This document shows positions 55,114 to 64,000 of a DNA stretch of 64,000 bases, one piece after another. Position 1 is the first letter of the stretch, and each line of letters opens with the position of its first letter. Location: assembly GCF_000612545.2 (NCBI RefSeq), contig NZ_CP097800.1:3221001-3285000 (forward strand), read 5' to 3'. The DNA comes from Streptomyces sp. PCS3-D2. Its GTDB lineage: Bacteria > Actinomycetota > Actinomycetes > Streptomycetales > Streptomycetaceae. The translations under genes and the position numbers were made by a program. The notes under the pieces are model-generated. The model was not told where the DNA came from. It saw only the letters and a program-made list of their open reading frames with translations, and made no database searches.

Positions 55114-55132
55114 CCCCGGGGCCGCAGCGGCC

Positions 55133-55627
55133 CTAGAAGGCGTAGGCGTCGCCCGTGTCCAGGGCCAGCACCGCCGGCTCGTTGTTCGCGCGGTTCCGGT
55201 CGGTCGCACCGCCGTTCCACCACGTGTCCACCCGCACCACCACCTCCGGCATGCGCTCCCGCAGCTCCAGCACCAGCCCCACGTGCCGGCCGCGCCCGTG
55301 CAGCGGCAACGGCCCCGTCTCGCACAACACCTCCCGCAGGCCGGCCCGCACACAGCCCTCCGCCAGCCGCTGACGGTCGGCCAGGTCGGCCGACAGCCGC
55401 ACCCGGAGCGTCGCGTTCGGCAGCGCCGCCGGCCCGTCGTTCTCCGGAACCAGCCAGACCCGAAGCCGGTCCCCGGACAGGGCCACCCGGCCGTGGTACG
55501 AGACATCGGCCTCCGGCCCCGCCCACCCCGCTCCCCAAGCCTGCGACGGCCCGGGCACACCCGCCCCGAGCGCCAGCAACCCCGCCACCACCACACTCCG
55601 TACGGCGACACGGCGCACCGCCACCAC
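55133..55627 (-). CDS. secreted hypothetical protein
   Basis: A 164-aa protein with a signal peptide (VRSVVVAGLLALGAGVPGPSQA, probable cleavage after SQA) and a beta-rich mature domain (RVALSGDRLRVWLVPENDGPAALPNATLRVRLSA). A pattern of two cysteines near the middle (GCVRAGLREVLCETG) suggests one disulfide. It resembles CARDB/Ig-like exported proteins but no family is certain. Divergent from ynfA with a CCGACATGTCGG palindrome in the 107-nt gap. Confidence 0.75.
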   Translation of the reverse strand: MVAVRRVAVRSVVVAGLLALGAGVPGPSQAWGAGWAGPEADVSYHGRVALSGDRLRVWLVPENDGPAALPNATLRVRLSADLADRQRLAEGCVRAGLREVLCETGPLPLHGRGRHVGLVLELRERMPEVVVRVDTWWNGGATDRNRANNEPAVLALDTGDAYAF

Positions 55628-55734
55628 CTCCTCACGTCTCGCGCGGAGGCTAGCCCCCCACCGACCCCGACATGTCGGACCATCACACGAATGAGGGCGC
55701 GCCCACCCCCATCCGCCCCGCGTACTTTTGAGCC

Positions 55735-56070
55735 ATGCTGATCGCCCGCTCCGCAGCCCTCTTCTCCCTCGCCGCGCTCCTGGAGATCGGCGGCGCCTGG
55801 CTCGTCTGGCAGGGCGTGCGCGAGCACCGAGGCTGGGCCTGGATCGGAGCCGGGGTGATCGCCCTCGGCCTCTACGGCTTCGTCGCCACCCTCCAGCCCC
55901 AGGGCGACTTCGCCCGGGTCCTCGCCGCCTACGGCGGGGTCTTCGTCGCCGGCTCCCTCGCCTGGGGTGCCGTCGCCGACGGCTACCGCCCCGACCGCTG
56001 GGACATCGCCGGCGCCCTCGTCTGCCTCTTCGGAATGGCCGTGATCATGTACGCCCCGCGCGGCCGCTGA
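55735..56070 (+). CDS. YnfA family (UPF0060) membrane protein
   Basis: A 111-aa four-helix membrane protein with the family motifs [26 protein letters not shown] and [41 protein letters not shown]. Members resemble small multidrug resistance transporters; the substrate is not established. Length is normal. The start ATG 55735 has no strong ribosome-binding site. Confidence 0.93.
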   Translation: MLIARSAALFSLAALLEIGGAWLVWQGVREHRGWAWIGAGVIALGLYGFVATLQPQGDFARVLAAYGGVFVAGSLAWGAVADGYRPDRWDIAGALVCLFGMAVIMYAPRGR

Positions 56071-56132
56071 GCCGCCCGGCCCCGCCTATGCTGGCGGGTA
56101 GTCGCCCGTACGAACGACCGAGGAGCCCGCAC

Positions 56133-56897
56133 ATGAGCACGGCCGCCACCCGAACCGCCGTAGTGACCGGCGCGAGCAGCGGCATCGGCGCGGCCACGGC
56201 CCGGCAACTCGCCGCCGCCGGCTACCACGTCGTCCTCACCGCCCGCCGCAAGGACCGCATCGAGGCCCTCGCCGCCGAGCTCGCCGAGGCCGGACACTCC
56301 GCCACCGCGCACGCCCTCGACGTCACCGACCGCGCCGCCGTCGACGCCCTCGCCGCCTCCCTCGAACGCTGCGACGTACTCGTCAACAACGCGGGCGGCG
56401 CCATCGGCGCCGAGCCCGTCGCCACCGGCGACCCCGCCGACTGGCGCACCATGTACGAGGTCAACGTCATCGGGACGCTCCACGTCACCCAGGCGCTGCT
56501 CCCCGCCCTCACCGCCTCCGGCGACGGCACCGTCGTGGTCCTCTCCTCCACCGCCGGCCACGCCACGTACGAGGGCGGCGCGGGCTACGTCGCCGCCAAG
56601 AACGGCGCCCGCGTCCTCGCCGAGACGCTCCGCCTGGAGATCGTCGGCCAGCCCGTGCGCGTCATCGAGATCGCCCCCGGCATGGTCCGGACGGAGGAGT
56701 TCGCGAAGACCCGGTTCCGCGGCGACACGGAGAAGGCGGAGAAGGTCTACGCGGGCGTCGCCGAACCGCTGACCGCCGACGACGTCGCCGACACCATCAC
56801 CTGGGCGGTGACCCGCCCCAGCCACGTCAACATCGACCTCCTGGTGGTCCGCCCCCGGGCCCAGGCCTCGAACACGAAGGTCCACCGCGAGCTCTAG
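56133..56897 (+). CDS. SDR family NAD(P)-dependent oxidoreductase
   Basis: A 254-aa classical short-chain dehydrogenase. The TGASSGIG cofactor motif is at 13-20, followed by NNAG (VLVNNAGGAIG), the catalytic Ser in VVLSSTAGHATYEGGAGYVAAK and YxxxK in GYVAAK. TARRKDR after the glycine motif favours NADP(H). Start ATG 56133 with GAGG upstream. Substrate unknown; it resembles serine dehydrogenase-like (YdfG) enzymes in the end segment (PGMVRTEEF). 62 nt after ynfA, so possibly in the same transcript. Confidence 0.92.
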   Translation: MSTAATRTAVVTGASSGIGAATARQLAAAGYHVVLTARRKDRIEALAAELAEAGHSATAHALDVTDRAAVDALAASLERCDVLVNNAGGAIGAEPVATGDPADWRTMYEVNVIGTLHVTQALLPALTASGDGTVVVLSSTAGHATYEGGAGYVAAKNGARVLAETLRLEIVGQPVRVIEIAPGMVRTEEFAKTRFRGDTEKAEKVYAGVAEPLTADDVADTITWAVTRPSHVNIDLLVVRPRAQASNTKVHREL

Positions 56898-56970
56898 CCG
56901 ACTCCGGCGCTCCTCGGGCGCGCCATCAGGGCTGCCGGCGTCGGCGCACCGACTGAGGCCGGACACCGTA

Positions 56971-57012
56971 CGGAGGGGCCCCGACCGATCCCGATCGGTC
57001 CGGGCCCCTCCG
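56971..57012. terminator. strong bidirectional terminator
   Basis: A long inverted repeat (CGGAGGGGCCC outer arm, GACCGATC/GATCGGTC inner arm) of 42 nt lies between the convergent SDR and rtcB genes. Confidence 0.85.
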
Positions 57013-57037
57013 TTCCCCCGACAGCGGCGCCCGGGCC

Positions 57038-58231
57038 TCAGCCCTTGACGCAGATGACCTGCTTGAGCTTGGCCACGACCTGGACGAGGTCGGTCTGCTG
57101 ATCGATGACCTGCTCGATCGACTTGTACGCGCCCGGGATCTCGTCCACCACGCCCGAGTCCTTGCGGCACTCGACGCCCTTCGTCTGCTCCACCAGGTCG
57201 CGCGCCGAGAACTTCTTCTTCGCCGCGGTACGGCTCATCTTCCGGCCCGCTCCGTGCGAGGCCGAGTTGAAGGCCTTCTCGTTGCCGAGCCCCTTCACGA
57301 TGTACGAACCCGTGCCCATCGAGCCGGGGATGATCCCGTAGTCACCACTGCCGGCGCGGATCGCGCCCTTGCGGGTGACCAGCAGGTCCATGCCGTCGTA
57401 CCGCTCTTCCGCCACGTAGTTGTGGTGGCAGCTGATCTCTCGGTCGAAGGAGACCCGGGCCTTGCGGAACTCCTTGCGGACGACCTCCTTGAACAGGCTC
57501 ATCATCGCCGCGCGGTTCAGCTTCGCGTACTCCTGCGCCCAGAAGAGGTCGTTGCGGTACGCCTCCATCTCCTGCGTGGCCGCGAGGAAGACCGCCAGGT
57601 CCCGGTCGACGAGGTTCTGGTTGTGGGAGAGCCCGCGGGCGACGCCGATGTGGTGCGCGGCGAGCTCGTTCCCGATGTTCCGGGAGCCGGAGTGCAGCAT
57701 CAGCCAGACCGAGCCCTGCTCGTCCAGGCAGAACTCGATGAAGTGGTTTCCGCTTCCGAGCGTCCCGATCTGCTTCGCGGCGCGTTCCCGGCGCGGCTTG
57801 ACCGCATCGGTGAGCCAGTCGAACCGCTTCCACAGATCCTCGTACCCCTGCACCGAGAAGCCGTACAGCCGCGACGGGTCCACGGCCTCCTTGTGCATCC
57901 CCATGCCCACCGGGATCGCCTGCTCGATCTTCGAGCGGAGCTTGGAGAGGTCACCCGGGAGGTCGTTCGCCGTCAGGGAGGTTTTCACCGCCGACATGCC
58001 GCAGCCGATGTCCACGCCCACCGCCGCCGGACAGACCGCGTCCTTCATCGCGATCACCGAGCCGACGGTGGCCCCCTTGCCGTAGTGGACGTCCGGCATG
58101 ACGGCCAGACCCTTGATCCACGGAAGCGTGGCGACGTTGTGGAGCTGCTGCATCGCCCCCGGCTCGACCGACGCCGGGTCGGTCCACATCCGGATCGGGA
58201 CCTGCGCCCCCGGTACCTCTACGTACGACAT
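57038..58231 (-). CDS. rtcB: RNA-splicing ligase RtcB family protein
   Basis: A 397-aa RtcB. Metal-binding residues occur in VMPDVHYGKGATVGSV and VGVDIGCGM (the conserved Cys). The GTP-guanylylation histidine is in SASHGAGRKMSR, preceded by CHHNYVAEE. The enzyme joins 2',3'-cyclic phosphate (or 3'-phosphate) and 5'-OH RNA ends through an RtcB-GMP intermediate. Archease is not encoded within the window. It lies alone on the minus strand. Confidence 0.94.
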   Translation of the reverse strand: MSYVEVPGAQVPIRMWTDPASVEPGAMQQLHNVATLPWIKGLAVMPDVHYGKGATVGSVIAMKDAVCPAAVGVDIGCGMSAVKTSLTANDLPGDLSKLRSKIEQAIPVGMGMHKEAVDPSRLYGFSVQGYEDLWKRFDWLTDAVKPRRERAAKQIGTLGSGNHFIEFCLDEQGSVWLMLHSGSRNIGNELAAHHIGVARGLSHNQNLVDRDLAVFLAATQEMEAYRNDLFWAQEYAKLNRAAMMSLFKEVVRKEFRKARVSFDREISCHHNYVAEERYDGMDLLVTRKGAIRAGSGDYGIIPGSMGTGSYIVKGLGNEKAFNSASHGAGRKMSRTAAKKKFSARDLVEQTKGVECRKDSGVVDEIPGAYKSIEQVIDQQTDLVQVVAKLKQVICVKG

Positions 58232-58422
58232 AAAGAATCAATCCCCCGAAACCAACAGAAAGGTGAGAATCCGCAAAAGCCTCGCTCTTGATCCCGAATA
58301 CGACAGGGGACCGGCGCCAGCACCAGCGTGTGCGATAGACATTGTGTCCAGCCGCGCCCAAGCCGCGGCAACGCATTTTCCTGACTGTCGGGGGTCCCGC
58401 CGGTCGAAGGGAGCCAGTGGAC

Positions 58423-59322
58423 GTGCAGCGCACAGCGGTACGGCGAGTCCTGCCCGGCCTCGCGATGCTCACCGCGCTCGCGGCCGGTGCGGCCGGTCTG
58501 ACCGGGTGCAGCGGCGGGAGCGACGGCGGAAGCACCAGCGACTCCAAGGCCGGCGGCAGCTCCGCCGCGCCCGCCCAGCCGGGGAAGTACCGCAGCCTGC
58601 CCGCGCCCTGCAAGGCGGGCGCCGACAGCAAGAAGCTCAAGGCCATGCTCCCGGCGCCGGACAGCCTCACCCCCGAACAGCGCGAGCAGGTGTACGCCGG
58701 TGTCGCCGACGCCTCCTACGACGGCGACCGGCACGTCGGCTGCCGCTGGACCGCGCAGACCCCCGAAGAGACCAGGCTGCTGTCGGTCGGCTTCGAGCGC
58801 GTCGTCTCCTACGACCGCGGCGCCGCCAGTGACGACGACAAGGCGAAGCAGGTCTACGTACGCCTGCTCACCGACGCGCACCTGCCCTTCCCCGGCCCGG
58901 TCACGACACCCGGCCCGGGCGCCGCCAACTCCGGCAGCCCGGCCAACCCCGGCAGCCCCGGCGACCCGGCCGCCTCCGCACCCCCGCCCGCCGCGCCGCC
59001 CGCCGGTGCGGCGCCGTCGGACGGGGCTCCGGCCGCGGGGACGCCGACCCCCGGCGCCAGCCCGTCCACCCAGCCCGAGCTCGGCTCCCGCATCCTGGAG
59101 GACCTCGGCACCGAGGCCTTCCTGGACGACAAGCTGAGCGCCGCCGGGGCCACGGCCGCACAGTCGCGCACCGTGCGGATTGTGTTCCGTACCTCGAACG
59201 TCATCGTCAAGATCGAGTACAGCGTGCAGCCGGCCCTGCCCGGCATCGTCCCGCCGAGCGGCGAAACCCAGGACAAGGCAAGGCAGTTGGCGGAGGCACT
59301 CGCCGAGCGGTTCAACGAGTGA
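58423..59322 (+). CDS. DUF3558 family lipoprotein 1
   Basis: About 299 aa from GTG 58423 (GAAGGGAG upstream; an in-frame codon at 58342 gives a long unlikely leader). Signal LPGLAMLTALAAGAAGLTGC ends in a lipobox with Cys at about 34. A DUF3558-like domain (LPAPCKAGADSKKLKAMLP, VGCRWTAQTPEETRLLSVGF) follows, interrupted by a Pro/Ala/Gly linker (about 163-222), with a last strand-rich part. Known DUF3558 proteins are actinobacterial envelope proteins of unknown function. Paired with a second copy. Confidence 0.85.
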   Translation: MQRTAVRRVLPGLAMLTALAAGAAGLTGCSGGSDGGSTSDSKAGGSSAAPAQPGKYRSLPAPCKAGADSKKLKAMLPAPDSLTPEQREQVYAGVADASYDGDRHVGCRWTAQTPEETRLLSVGFERVVSYDRGAASDDDKAKQVYVRLLTDAHLPFPGPVTTPGPGAANSGSPANPGSPGDPAASAPPPAAPPAGAAPSDGAPAAGTPTPGASPSTQPELGSRILEDLGTEAFLDDKLSAAGATAAQSRTVRIVFRTSNVIVKIEYSVQPALPGIVPPSGETQDKARQLAEALAERFNE

Positions 59323-59432
59323 GCGGTGCGCGCCACACGCCCGCGTGACGGCGCGCACAGCAGTGCGGCACCCGATCGGGCTACCGTTGACGGTCCCGCG
59401 TCCGAAGAAGTACCCGAAGCACTGAAGGAACC

Positions 59433-60194
59433 ATGCACCGATCAGCCTCGCGCCTCACCCGCGTTCTCGCCTGCGCAGCCGTCCCGGTGATCCTCACCGT
59501 GGCCGGGTGTTCGTCCGACTCGGGGAAGGATGCGGCCGACAAGGGCGACAAGAAGTCCGGTTCGTCCGCTTCCGCGAAGCCCGGCGAGAAGAAGCCCACG
59601 CCGGAGCTGGAGAAGGCCGCCTTCGCCACGCTCCCGGAGCCCTGCAAGGCGCTCCAGACGGGGACGATCGACACGCTCGTCCCGGAGGCGAAGGACAAGA
59701 ACGGCACGGCGACCACGTCGAACGACCTCGCCACCCGGGCCAGCTGCTCCTGGAACGGTCTGGACGAGGACGGTCTCAAGGGCTCCCAGTACCGCTGGCT
59801 GTCGCTCTCCTTCTTCCGCACCGACTCGCACGCCTCGCTCGGCAGCGCCAACAAGCGCGCCGAGGAGCAGTACGGCAAGCAGGTCGAGGCGGCGAAGGCC
59901 ACCGAGGGTGCGCAGGAAGTGAAGGCCGAGGCCGTGGAGGGCCTGGGCGACCAGGGCACGTCGGTCGTCTACTCGGTGAAGAAGGACGTCGACTTCTTCA
60001 ACACGACGATCGTGGCGCGCACCCAGAACGTCGTCGTCACCCTCGACTACAACGGCGCGGCCTACGAAGGTGCCGGCGCCCCGGACCGGGCGAAGCTCCT
60101 CCAGGACGCGATCACCGCGGCGAAGGAGGCAGTGGGCTCCGTCGCGGGCGCCAACAAGCCCGAGGAGCAGCCGCAGTCCCCTCAGCCCCAGTAG
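59433..60194 (+). CDS. DUF3558 family lipoprotein 2
   Basis: A 253-aa lipoprotein: signal VLACAAVPVILTVAGC (Cys about 26), a Lys/Ser/Asp-rich linker, then the DUF3558-like domain (LPEPCKALQTGTIDTLVPEAK, SCSWNGLDEDGLKGSQYRWLSLSFF, AVEGLGDQGTSVVYSVKKDVDFFNTTIVARTQNVVVTLDYNG). Shares the LPxPCKAxxxxxxxxLxP motif with its neighbour, so the two are probably paralogues. 110 nt separate them. Confidence 0.87.
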   Translation: MHRSASRLTRVLACAAVPVILTVAGCSSDSGKDAADKGDKKSGSSASAKPGEKKPTPELEKAAFATLPEPCKALQTGTIDTLVPEAKDKNGTATTSNDLATRASCSWNGLDEDGLKGSQYRWLSLSFFRTDSHASLGSANKRAEEQYGKQVEAAKATEGAQEVKAEAVEGLGDQGTSVVYSVKKDVDFFNTTIVARTQNVVVTLDYNGAAYEGAGAPDRAKLLQDAITAAKEAVGSVAGANKPEEQPQSPQPQ

Positions 60195-60319
60195 GAGCGG
60201 TGGCTGGTCAGGGCCTCCTGGAGCGCTGACTTCCAGTCACCCGTACGCTGTGCCTGCCGCAGCTCTGTAAGGGCTCGGTAAGCGCCCGGTTTGTGCTCGA
60301 CAAGGGGAGGGGATCGCGG

Positions 60320-61747
60320 GTGGCCGCGATGCAGCTGACTCGTACGCACCGCATACTCATCGGTGTCGTCGTCGCCGGAGCCGTCGTCATCGCGGGCATA
60401 GGTTTCGCGGGCTCGTACGCCGCGGTCCGCGAGCTCGCGGAGAAGAAGGGCTTCGGCAGCTTCTCCCTGGTGTTCCCGATAGGGATCGACGCCGGTATCT
60501 GCGTCCTCCTGGCGCTGGACCTGCTGCTGACCTGGCTGCGGATCCCCTTCCCCCTGCTGCGCCAGACGGCGTGGCTGCTGACGGCGGCGACGATCGCGTT
60601 CAACGGCGCGGCCTCGTGGCCGGATCCGCTCGGTGTCGGCATGCACGCGGTGATCCCGATCCTGTTCGTGGTGACGGTGGAGGCCGCCCGGCACGCGGTG
60701 GGGCGGATCGCCGACATCACGGCGGACCGGCACATGGAGGGCGTGCGCATCACGCGGTGGCTGCTGTCGCCGGTGCCGACGTTCAAACTGTGGCGCCGGA
60801 TGAAGCTGTGGGAGCTGCGTTCCTACGAGCAGGCGATCGGCATGGAGCAGGACCGGCTGATCTACCAGGCCCGGATGCAGGCGCGGTACGGGCGCTTCTG
60901 GCGGCAGAAGGCACCGGTGGAGGCGCTGATGCCGCTGAAGCTGGCCCGGATCGGTGTACCGCTCTCGCAGACGGCGCCGGACGCCCTGGCGGCGACCGGG
61001 ATCGACCCGGCGGTACTGCCTCCGCCGGCGCAGCAGACCGCCGGGGCGGCTCCGGCCCTGGAGGCCCCGTTGACGGGCGCTCCGCAGCCGGACGGGGAGG
61101 TCGGCCCGGACCAGGAGGCGCACCGGACCGAGCACGCCCAACTCCAGCAGGCCCAACTCCATCAGGCCCAGATCCAGCACGCCCCGGCAGCGGCAGCGGT
61201 CCACGCCCAAGCCCAAGCCCAGGCCCAGGGTCCCCAGGTGGTGCCCGCGGCGGCCACCCAGATCCCGCCGGCGTTCGCGGTGGACCCGACGGCGATGCCC
61301 GCGGCCCACAACAGCGCCTGGTTCGCCGGGCCGAAGGCACCGCAGGCCGCGTACGAGGGCGGCTACAACCCGCAGTACGTCGAGGGCCTGGAGCCGACGC
61401 CGGTCCTGCCCCCGATGGGTCCCGACGAGCAGCAGGTGCAGGCGGCCGTGCCGGGTCCCCGCGCGGAGGCGGACCCGGCCGCCGAGGCCGGAGCCGAAGC
61501 GGGAGCCGAGCCCGGGGCCGAGGCCGAGGCCGACGGGGACGCGGAGAAGTTCGCGGAGGCGGCGTACGAGGTGTTCCGCACCCACCTGGTGGAGAGCGGC
61601 GAGGTGCTGACCGCCGAGCAGCTCGACATACTGCTGGCCGACCGCTACGGGGTGGTCCACCCGCGCAGCGGTTCGCTGATCCGCAAGATCTTCCCCCAGC
61701 TGAAGCTGCGCTACCAGCGGGAGCTGGAGAACGAGCACATCGCCTGA
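60320..61747 (+). CDS. DUF2637 membrane protein with long C-terminal extension
   Basis: About 475 aa from GTG 60320 (GGGGAGGGG upstream). Residues 6-120 are the DUF2637 module with four helices ([77 protein letters not shown]). A basic cytosolic segment with [16 protein letters not shown] follows, then a Gln/Ala/Pro-rich linker. A C-terminal helical domain ([52 protein letters not shown]) resembles a HTH-like region. DUF2637 also occurs in Streptomyces plasmid Spd proteins; here it is chromosomal. Confidence 0.88.
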   Translation: MAAMQLTRTHRILIGVVVAGAVVIAGIGFAGSYAAVRELAEKKGFGSFSLVFPIGIDAGICVLLALDLLLTWLRIPFPLLRQTAWLLTAATIAFNGAASWPDPLGVGMHAVIPILFVVTVEAARHAVGRIADITADRHMEGVRITRWLLSPVPTFKLWRRMKLWELRSYEQAIGMEQDRLIYQARMQARYGRFWRQKAPVEALMPLKLARIGVPLSQTAPDALAATGIDPAVLPPPAQQTAGAAPALEAPLTGAPQPDGEVGPDQEAHRTEHAQLQQAQLHQAQIQHAPAAAAVHAQAQAQAQGPQVVPAAATQIPPAFAVDPTAMPAAHNSAWFAGPKAPQAAYEGGYNPQYVEGLEPTPVLPPMGPDEQQVQAAVPGPRAEADPAAEAGAEAGAEPGAEAEADGDAEKFAEAAYEVFRTHLVESGEVLTAEQLDILLADRYGVVHPRSGSLIRKIFPQLKLRYQRELENEHIA

Positions 61748-61766
61748 GGCTGTCTCGCGGCGCGCA

Positions 61767-61811
61767 CAAGGGCCCGTACCCTCCTCCGACCGAGGAGGGT
61801 ACGGGCCCTTG
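61767..61811. terminator. perfect 20-bp hairpin terminator
   Basis: Arms CAAGGGCCCGTACCCTCCTC (61767-61786) and its complement (61792-61811) flank a 5-nt loop, between the convergent DUF2637 and lysS genes. It probably stops transcription both ways. Confidence 0.9.
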
Positions 61812-61841
61812 CGCGTATCCGGGCTCAGCCCGTGCGGGATC

Positions 61842-63581
61842 TCAGACGGCGAGCAGCTTGCGCACCCGGTCCGCGCCCACGGCCAGCAGCAGCGTGGGCA
61901 GACGCGGCCCGGTCTCCCGGGTCACCAGGAGCCGGTAGAGGAGGGCGAAGAAGGTGCGCTGCGCGACCTTGAGCTCGGGGGTCGGCTTGGCGTCGGGCTC
62001 CAGCCCGGCCATGACCTTCGGGACGCCGTAGACGAGCGTGGTGAGCCCGTCGAGCGACCAGTGCGCGTCGAGGCCTTCCAGGAGCAGGCGCAGGGACTCG
62101 CGGCCGTCGTCGTCCAGAGAGGACAGCAGCTCGGTGTCGGCGTCCTCGCGCACGAGGGTCCGCTGGTCGGCCGGGACCTGCGTGGTGATCCAGTTCTCGG
62201 CGCGGTCCAGGCGCGGCCGTACCTCGTCGAGCGAGGTGAGCGGCTTGTCCGGCTCCAGGTCGGAGAGGATGCGCAGGGTCTGCTCGTCGTGTCCGGCGGT
62301 GATGTCGACGACCGACGCGAGGGTGCGGTACGGCATCGGGCGCGGGGTGCGCGGCAGCTCGTGGGAGGCGACGCGGGCGGCGCGGGCGTGCGCGGCGGCG
62401 TCGGCCGGCAGGACGGTGCCGTCGGCGACCTTGGCCTCCAGCTTGTCCCACTCGTCGTAGAGGCGCTGGATCTCCTGGTCGAAGGCGATCTTGAAGGACT
62501 GGTTGGGCCGGCGGCGGGCGTAGAGCCAGCGGAGGAGCTGCGGCTCCATGATCTGCAGGGCGTCGCCGGGGGTGAAGACCCCGCCCTTGCTGGAGGACAT
62601 CTTGGCCATGCCGCTGATGCCGACGAAGGCGTACATCGGGCCGATCGGCTGCTCGCCGCCGAAGATGTGGACGATCTGGCCGCCGACCTGGAACGAGGAG
62701 CCGGGCGAGGAGTGGTCGACGCCGGAGGGCTCGAAGACCACGCCCTCGTAGGCCCAGCGCATCGGCCAGTCGACCTTCCAGACGAGCTTGCCGCGGTTGA
62801 ACTCACTGAGCTTGACCGTCTCGGTGAACTCGTCCTCGGTGCAGACGTAGGTCATCTCGGTCGTCTCGTCGTCGTACGAGGTGACCTTGGTGAAGTCCTT
62901 GCCGCACCGGCCGCAGTACGGCTTGTACGGGAAGTACCCGCCCTCGCCGGCGCTGCCGTCGTCCTCGGCGGCCGCGCCGGAGCCCTCGGCGGCCTCCAGC
63001 TCGGCCTCGTCGACCTGCTTCTGCTGGGGCTTCTTGCCGCCCGGCTTGGCCTTGGTGCGGTACTGGGCGAGGACGGCGTCGATGTCGCCGCGGTGCTTCA
63101 TCGCGTGCAGGATCTGCTCGCGGTAGGCGCCGGTGGTGTACTGCTCGGTCTGGCTGATCGGGTCGTACTCGACGCCGAGCTCGGCCAGCGACTCGGCCAT
63201 GGCGGCCTTGAAGTGCTCGGCCCAGTTCGGGTACGCGGAGCCCTCCGGGGCGGGGACGGCGGTCAGCGGGCGCCCGATGTGCTGGGCATGCGACTCCTCG
63301 GTGACGCCGGGGATGCCCTTGGGGACCTTGCGGAAGCGGTCGTAGTCGTCCCAGGAGATGAGGTGGCGGACTTCGCGGCCGCGGCGGCGGATCTCGTCGG
63401 CGACCAGGTGCGGGGTCATGACCTCGCGGAGGTTGCCCAGGTGGACCGGGCCGGACGGGGAGAGCCCGGACGCGACGACGACGGCTTTGCCGGGGGCTCG
63501 GCGCTCCGCCTCGGCGATGACATCGTCCGCGAAACGGGAGACCCAGTCGGTCTCGGTGCTGCTCTGCGCGCTCTGAGCCAC
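61842..63581 (-). CDS. lysS: lysyl-tRNA synthetase, class I
   Basis: Charges tRNA-Lys with lysine. The 579-aa protein is a class I enzyme: HIGH-like [12 protein letters not shown] near the N-terminus, KMSSSKG (KMSKS) in the catalytic fold, and a four-cysteine zinc region ([19 protein letters not shown]-type). An Ala/Glu/Gly-rich insertion near 200-215 is seen. Class II LysRS is the more common bacterial form, but class I is known in actinobacteria. Divergent from argS across 189 nt. Confidence 0.93.
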   Translation of the reverse strand: MAQSAQSSTETDWVSRFADDVIAEAERRAPGKAVVVASGLSPSGPVHLGNLREVMTPHLVADEIRRRGREVRHLISWDDYDRFRKVPKGIPGVTEESHAQHIGRPLTAVPAPEGSAYPNWAEHFKAAMAESLAELGVEYDPISQTEQYTTGAYREQILHAMKHRGDIDAVLAQYRTKAKPGGKKPQQKQVDEAELEAAEGSGAAAEDDGSAGEGGYFPYKPYCGRCGKDFTKVTSYDDETTEMTYVCTEDEFTETVKLSEFNRGKLVWKVDWPMRWAYEGVVFEPSGVDHSSPGSSFQVGGQIVHIFGGEQPIGPMYAFVGISGMAKMSSSKGGVFTPGDALQIMEPQLLRWLYARRRPNQSFKIAFDQEIQRLYDEWDKLEAKVADGTVLPADAAAHARAARVASHELPRTPRPMPYRTLASVVDITAGHDEQTLRILSDLEPDKPLTSLDEVRPRLDRAENWITTQVPADQRTLVREDADTELLSSLDDDGRESLRLLLEGLDAHWSLDGLTTLVYGVPKVMAGLEPDAKPTPELKVAQRTFFALLYRLLVTRETGPRLPTLLLAVGADRVRKLLAV

Positions 63582-63770
63582 GACACGTCCTTCTATCTCG
63601 AATGCTGGCTTCGGCCATTCTCCCAGACGGAAGGGGCCGCTCCGGGGTTGCTTCCGCCTGCTGATACGCGGCCCTTATACCGAGAAGGGGACGGGCTCCG
63701 CGTGGGATACTCGGCACTTGTCGGAACGCCCAAGACCCACTCGGGCACAACCTCACAGGAACGGCAGCTC

Positions 63771-64000
63771 ATGGCCTCGGTCCCTTCCCTCGCTTCCTCC
63801 GTCGAACAGCGCGTCTCGGACGCCCTCGCCTCCGCCCTGCCGGAGGCCGGTGCGGCCGACCCCATGCTGCGACGAAGCGACCGGGCCGACTTCCAGGCCA
63901 ACGGCATCCTGGCGCTCGCGAAGAAGGCCAAGGCCAACCCGCGCGAGCTGGCGACGACCGTGGTCGAGGCCATCCCCACGGGTGACCTGATCAACGAGAT
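63771..64000 (+). CDS. argS: arginyl-tRNA synthetase, N-terminal fragment
   Basis: The first 76 codons of a gene cut by the right edge. [68 protein letters not shown] matches the N-terminal ArgRS (Add-1) domain; the catalytic HIGH motif lies beyond the window. AGGA is 9 nt upstream of the ATG. Divergent from lysS, an arrangement seen in Streptomyces. Confidence 0.85.
   Translation, partial: MASVPSLASSVEQRVSDALASALPEAGAADPMLRRSDRADFQANGILALAKKAKANPRELATTVVEAIPTGDLINE

Noticed and set aside
60320-61747. DUF2637 gene considered as part of an integrated plasmid (Spd family)
   Set aside because: No replication, transfer or integrase genes surround it; neighbours are core genes.

Overview
The window is high-GC chromosomal DNA with GTG starts, 4-nt ATGA/GTGA gene overlaps, an almost complete futalosine menaquinone gene set, class I lysyl-tRNA synthetase, DUF3558/DUF2637 genes and a Streptomyces-type contractile injection system. 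This points to Streptomyces or a close relative. No rRNA, tRNA, CRISPR array or replication origin was seen.

Region 1 (1-19.3 kb) is conserved metabolic chromosome. It holds a dicarboxylate/amino-acid symporter, DUF4229 and GNAT genes, then futalosine-pathway menaquinone genes: mqnE, an AsnC/Lrp regulator with a divergent 44-codon gene, a UbiX-type flavin prenyltransferase, a rhomboid protease, mqnP, an unknown overlapping gene and mqnL. A second block makes c-type cytochromes (ccsB, resB, ccdA and a TlpA-like thioredoxin lipoprotein). It is followed by a secreted polysaccharide deacetylase, a phosphoglycerate-mutase-like gene and hemL.

Region 2 (19.7-42.5 kb) is a phage-tail-like contractile injection system (eCIS/CIS). 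A divergent membrane protein with Ig-like domains and a LuxR-type regulator come first. A nearly unbroken + strand run follows: a WD40/TolB-like exported protein, a DUF4255 cap protein, an AAA+ ATPase, sheath, tube 1, tail-chaperone-like and small proteins, a 971-aa Pro/Ala-rich disordered protein at the tape-measure position, tube 2, LysM protein, VgrG-like spike, PAAR tip, gp25-like, gpJ-like and gpI-like baseplate proteins. The run ends with a double-zinc-ribbon, single-TM protein resembling the membrane adaptor reported for Streptomyces CIS. No tail fibre gene is seen, which fits an intracellular role. The WD40 gene is frameshifted by a 118-bp tandem duplication bounded by 7-bp direct repeats.

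Region 3 (42.5-54.3 kb) is accessory. A MacB-like ABC exporter with a peptidoglycan-binding-domain adaptor and a lipoprotein gene runs toward the CIS operon and ends 8 nt from it. Then come an I36-type secreted protein with a clear promoter and two regulator/oxidoreductase pairs (LysR with SDR; HxlR with MDR quinone-type reductase), both with palindromic operators. Between the pairs sit two apparently identical head-to-tail copies of a 1548-bp IS110-family element. Their non-coding left ends could encode a bridge RNA, and a 7-nt match to the element's own left end lies inside.

Region 4 (54.3-64 kb) is ordinary chromosome: Mut7-C RNase-domain protein, secreted hypothetical, YnfA, SDR, RtcB, two DUF3558 lipoproteins, a DUF2637 membrane protein, class I lysS and the start of argS.
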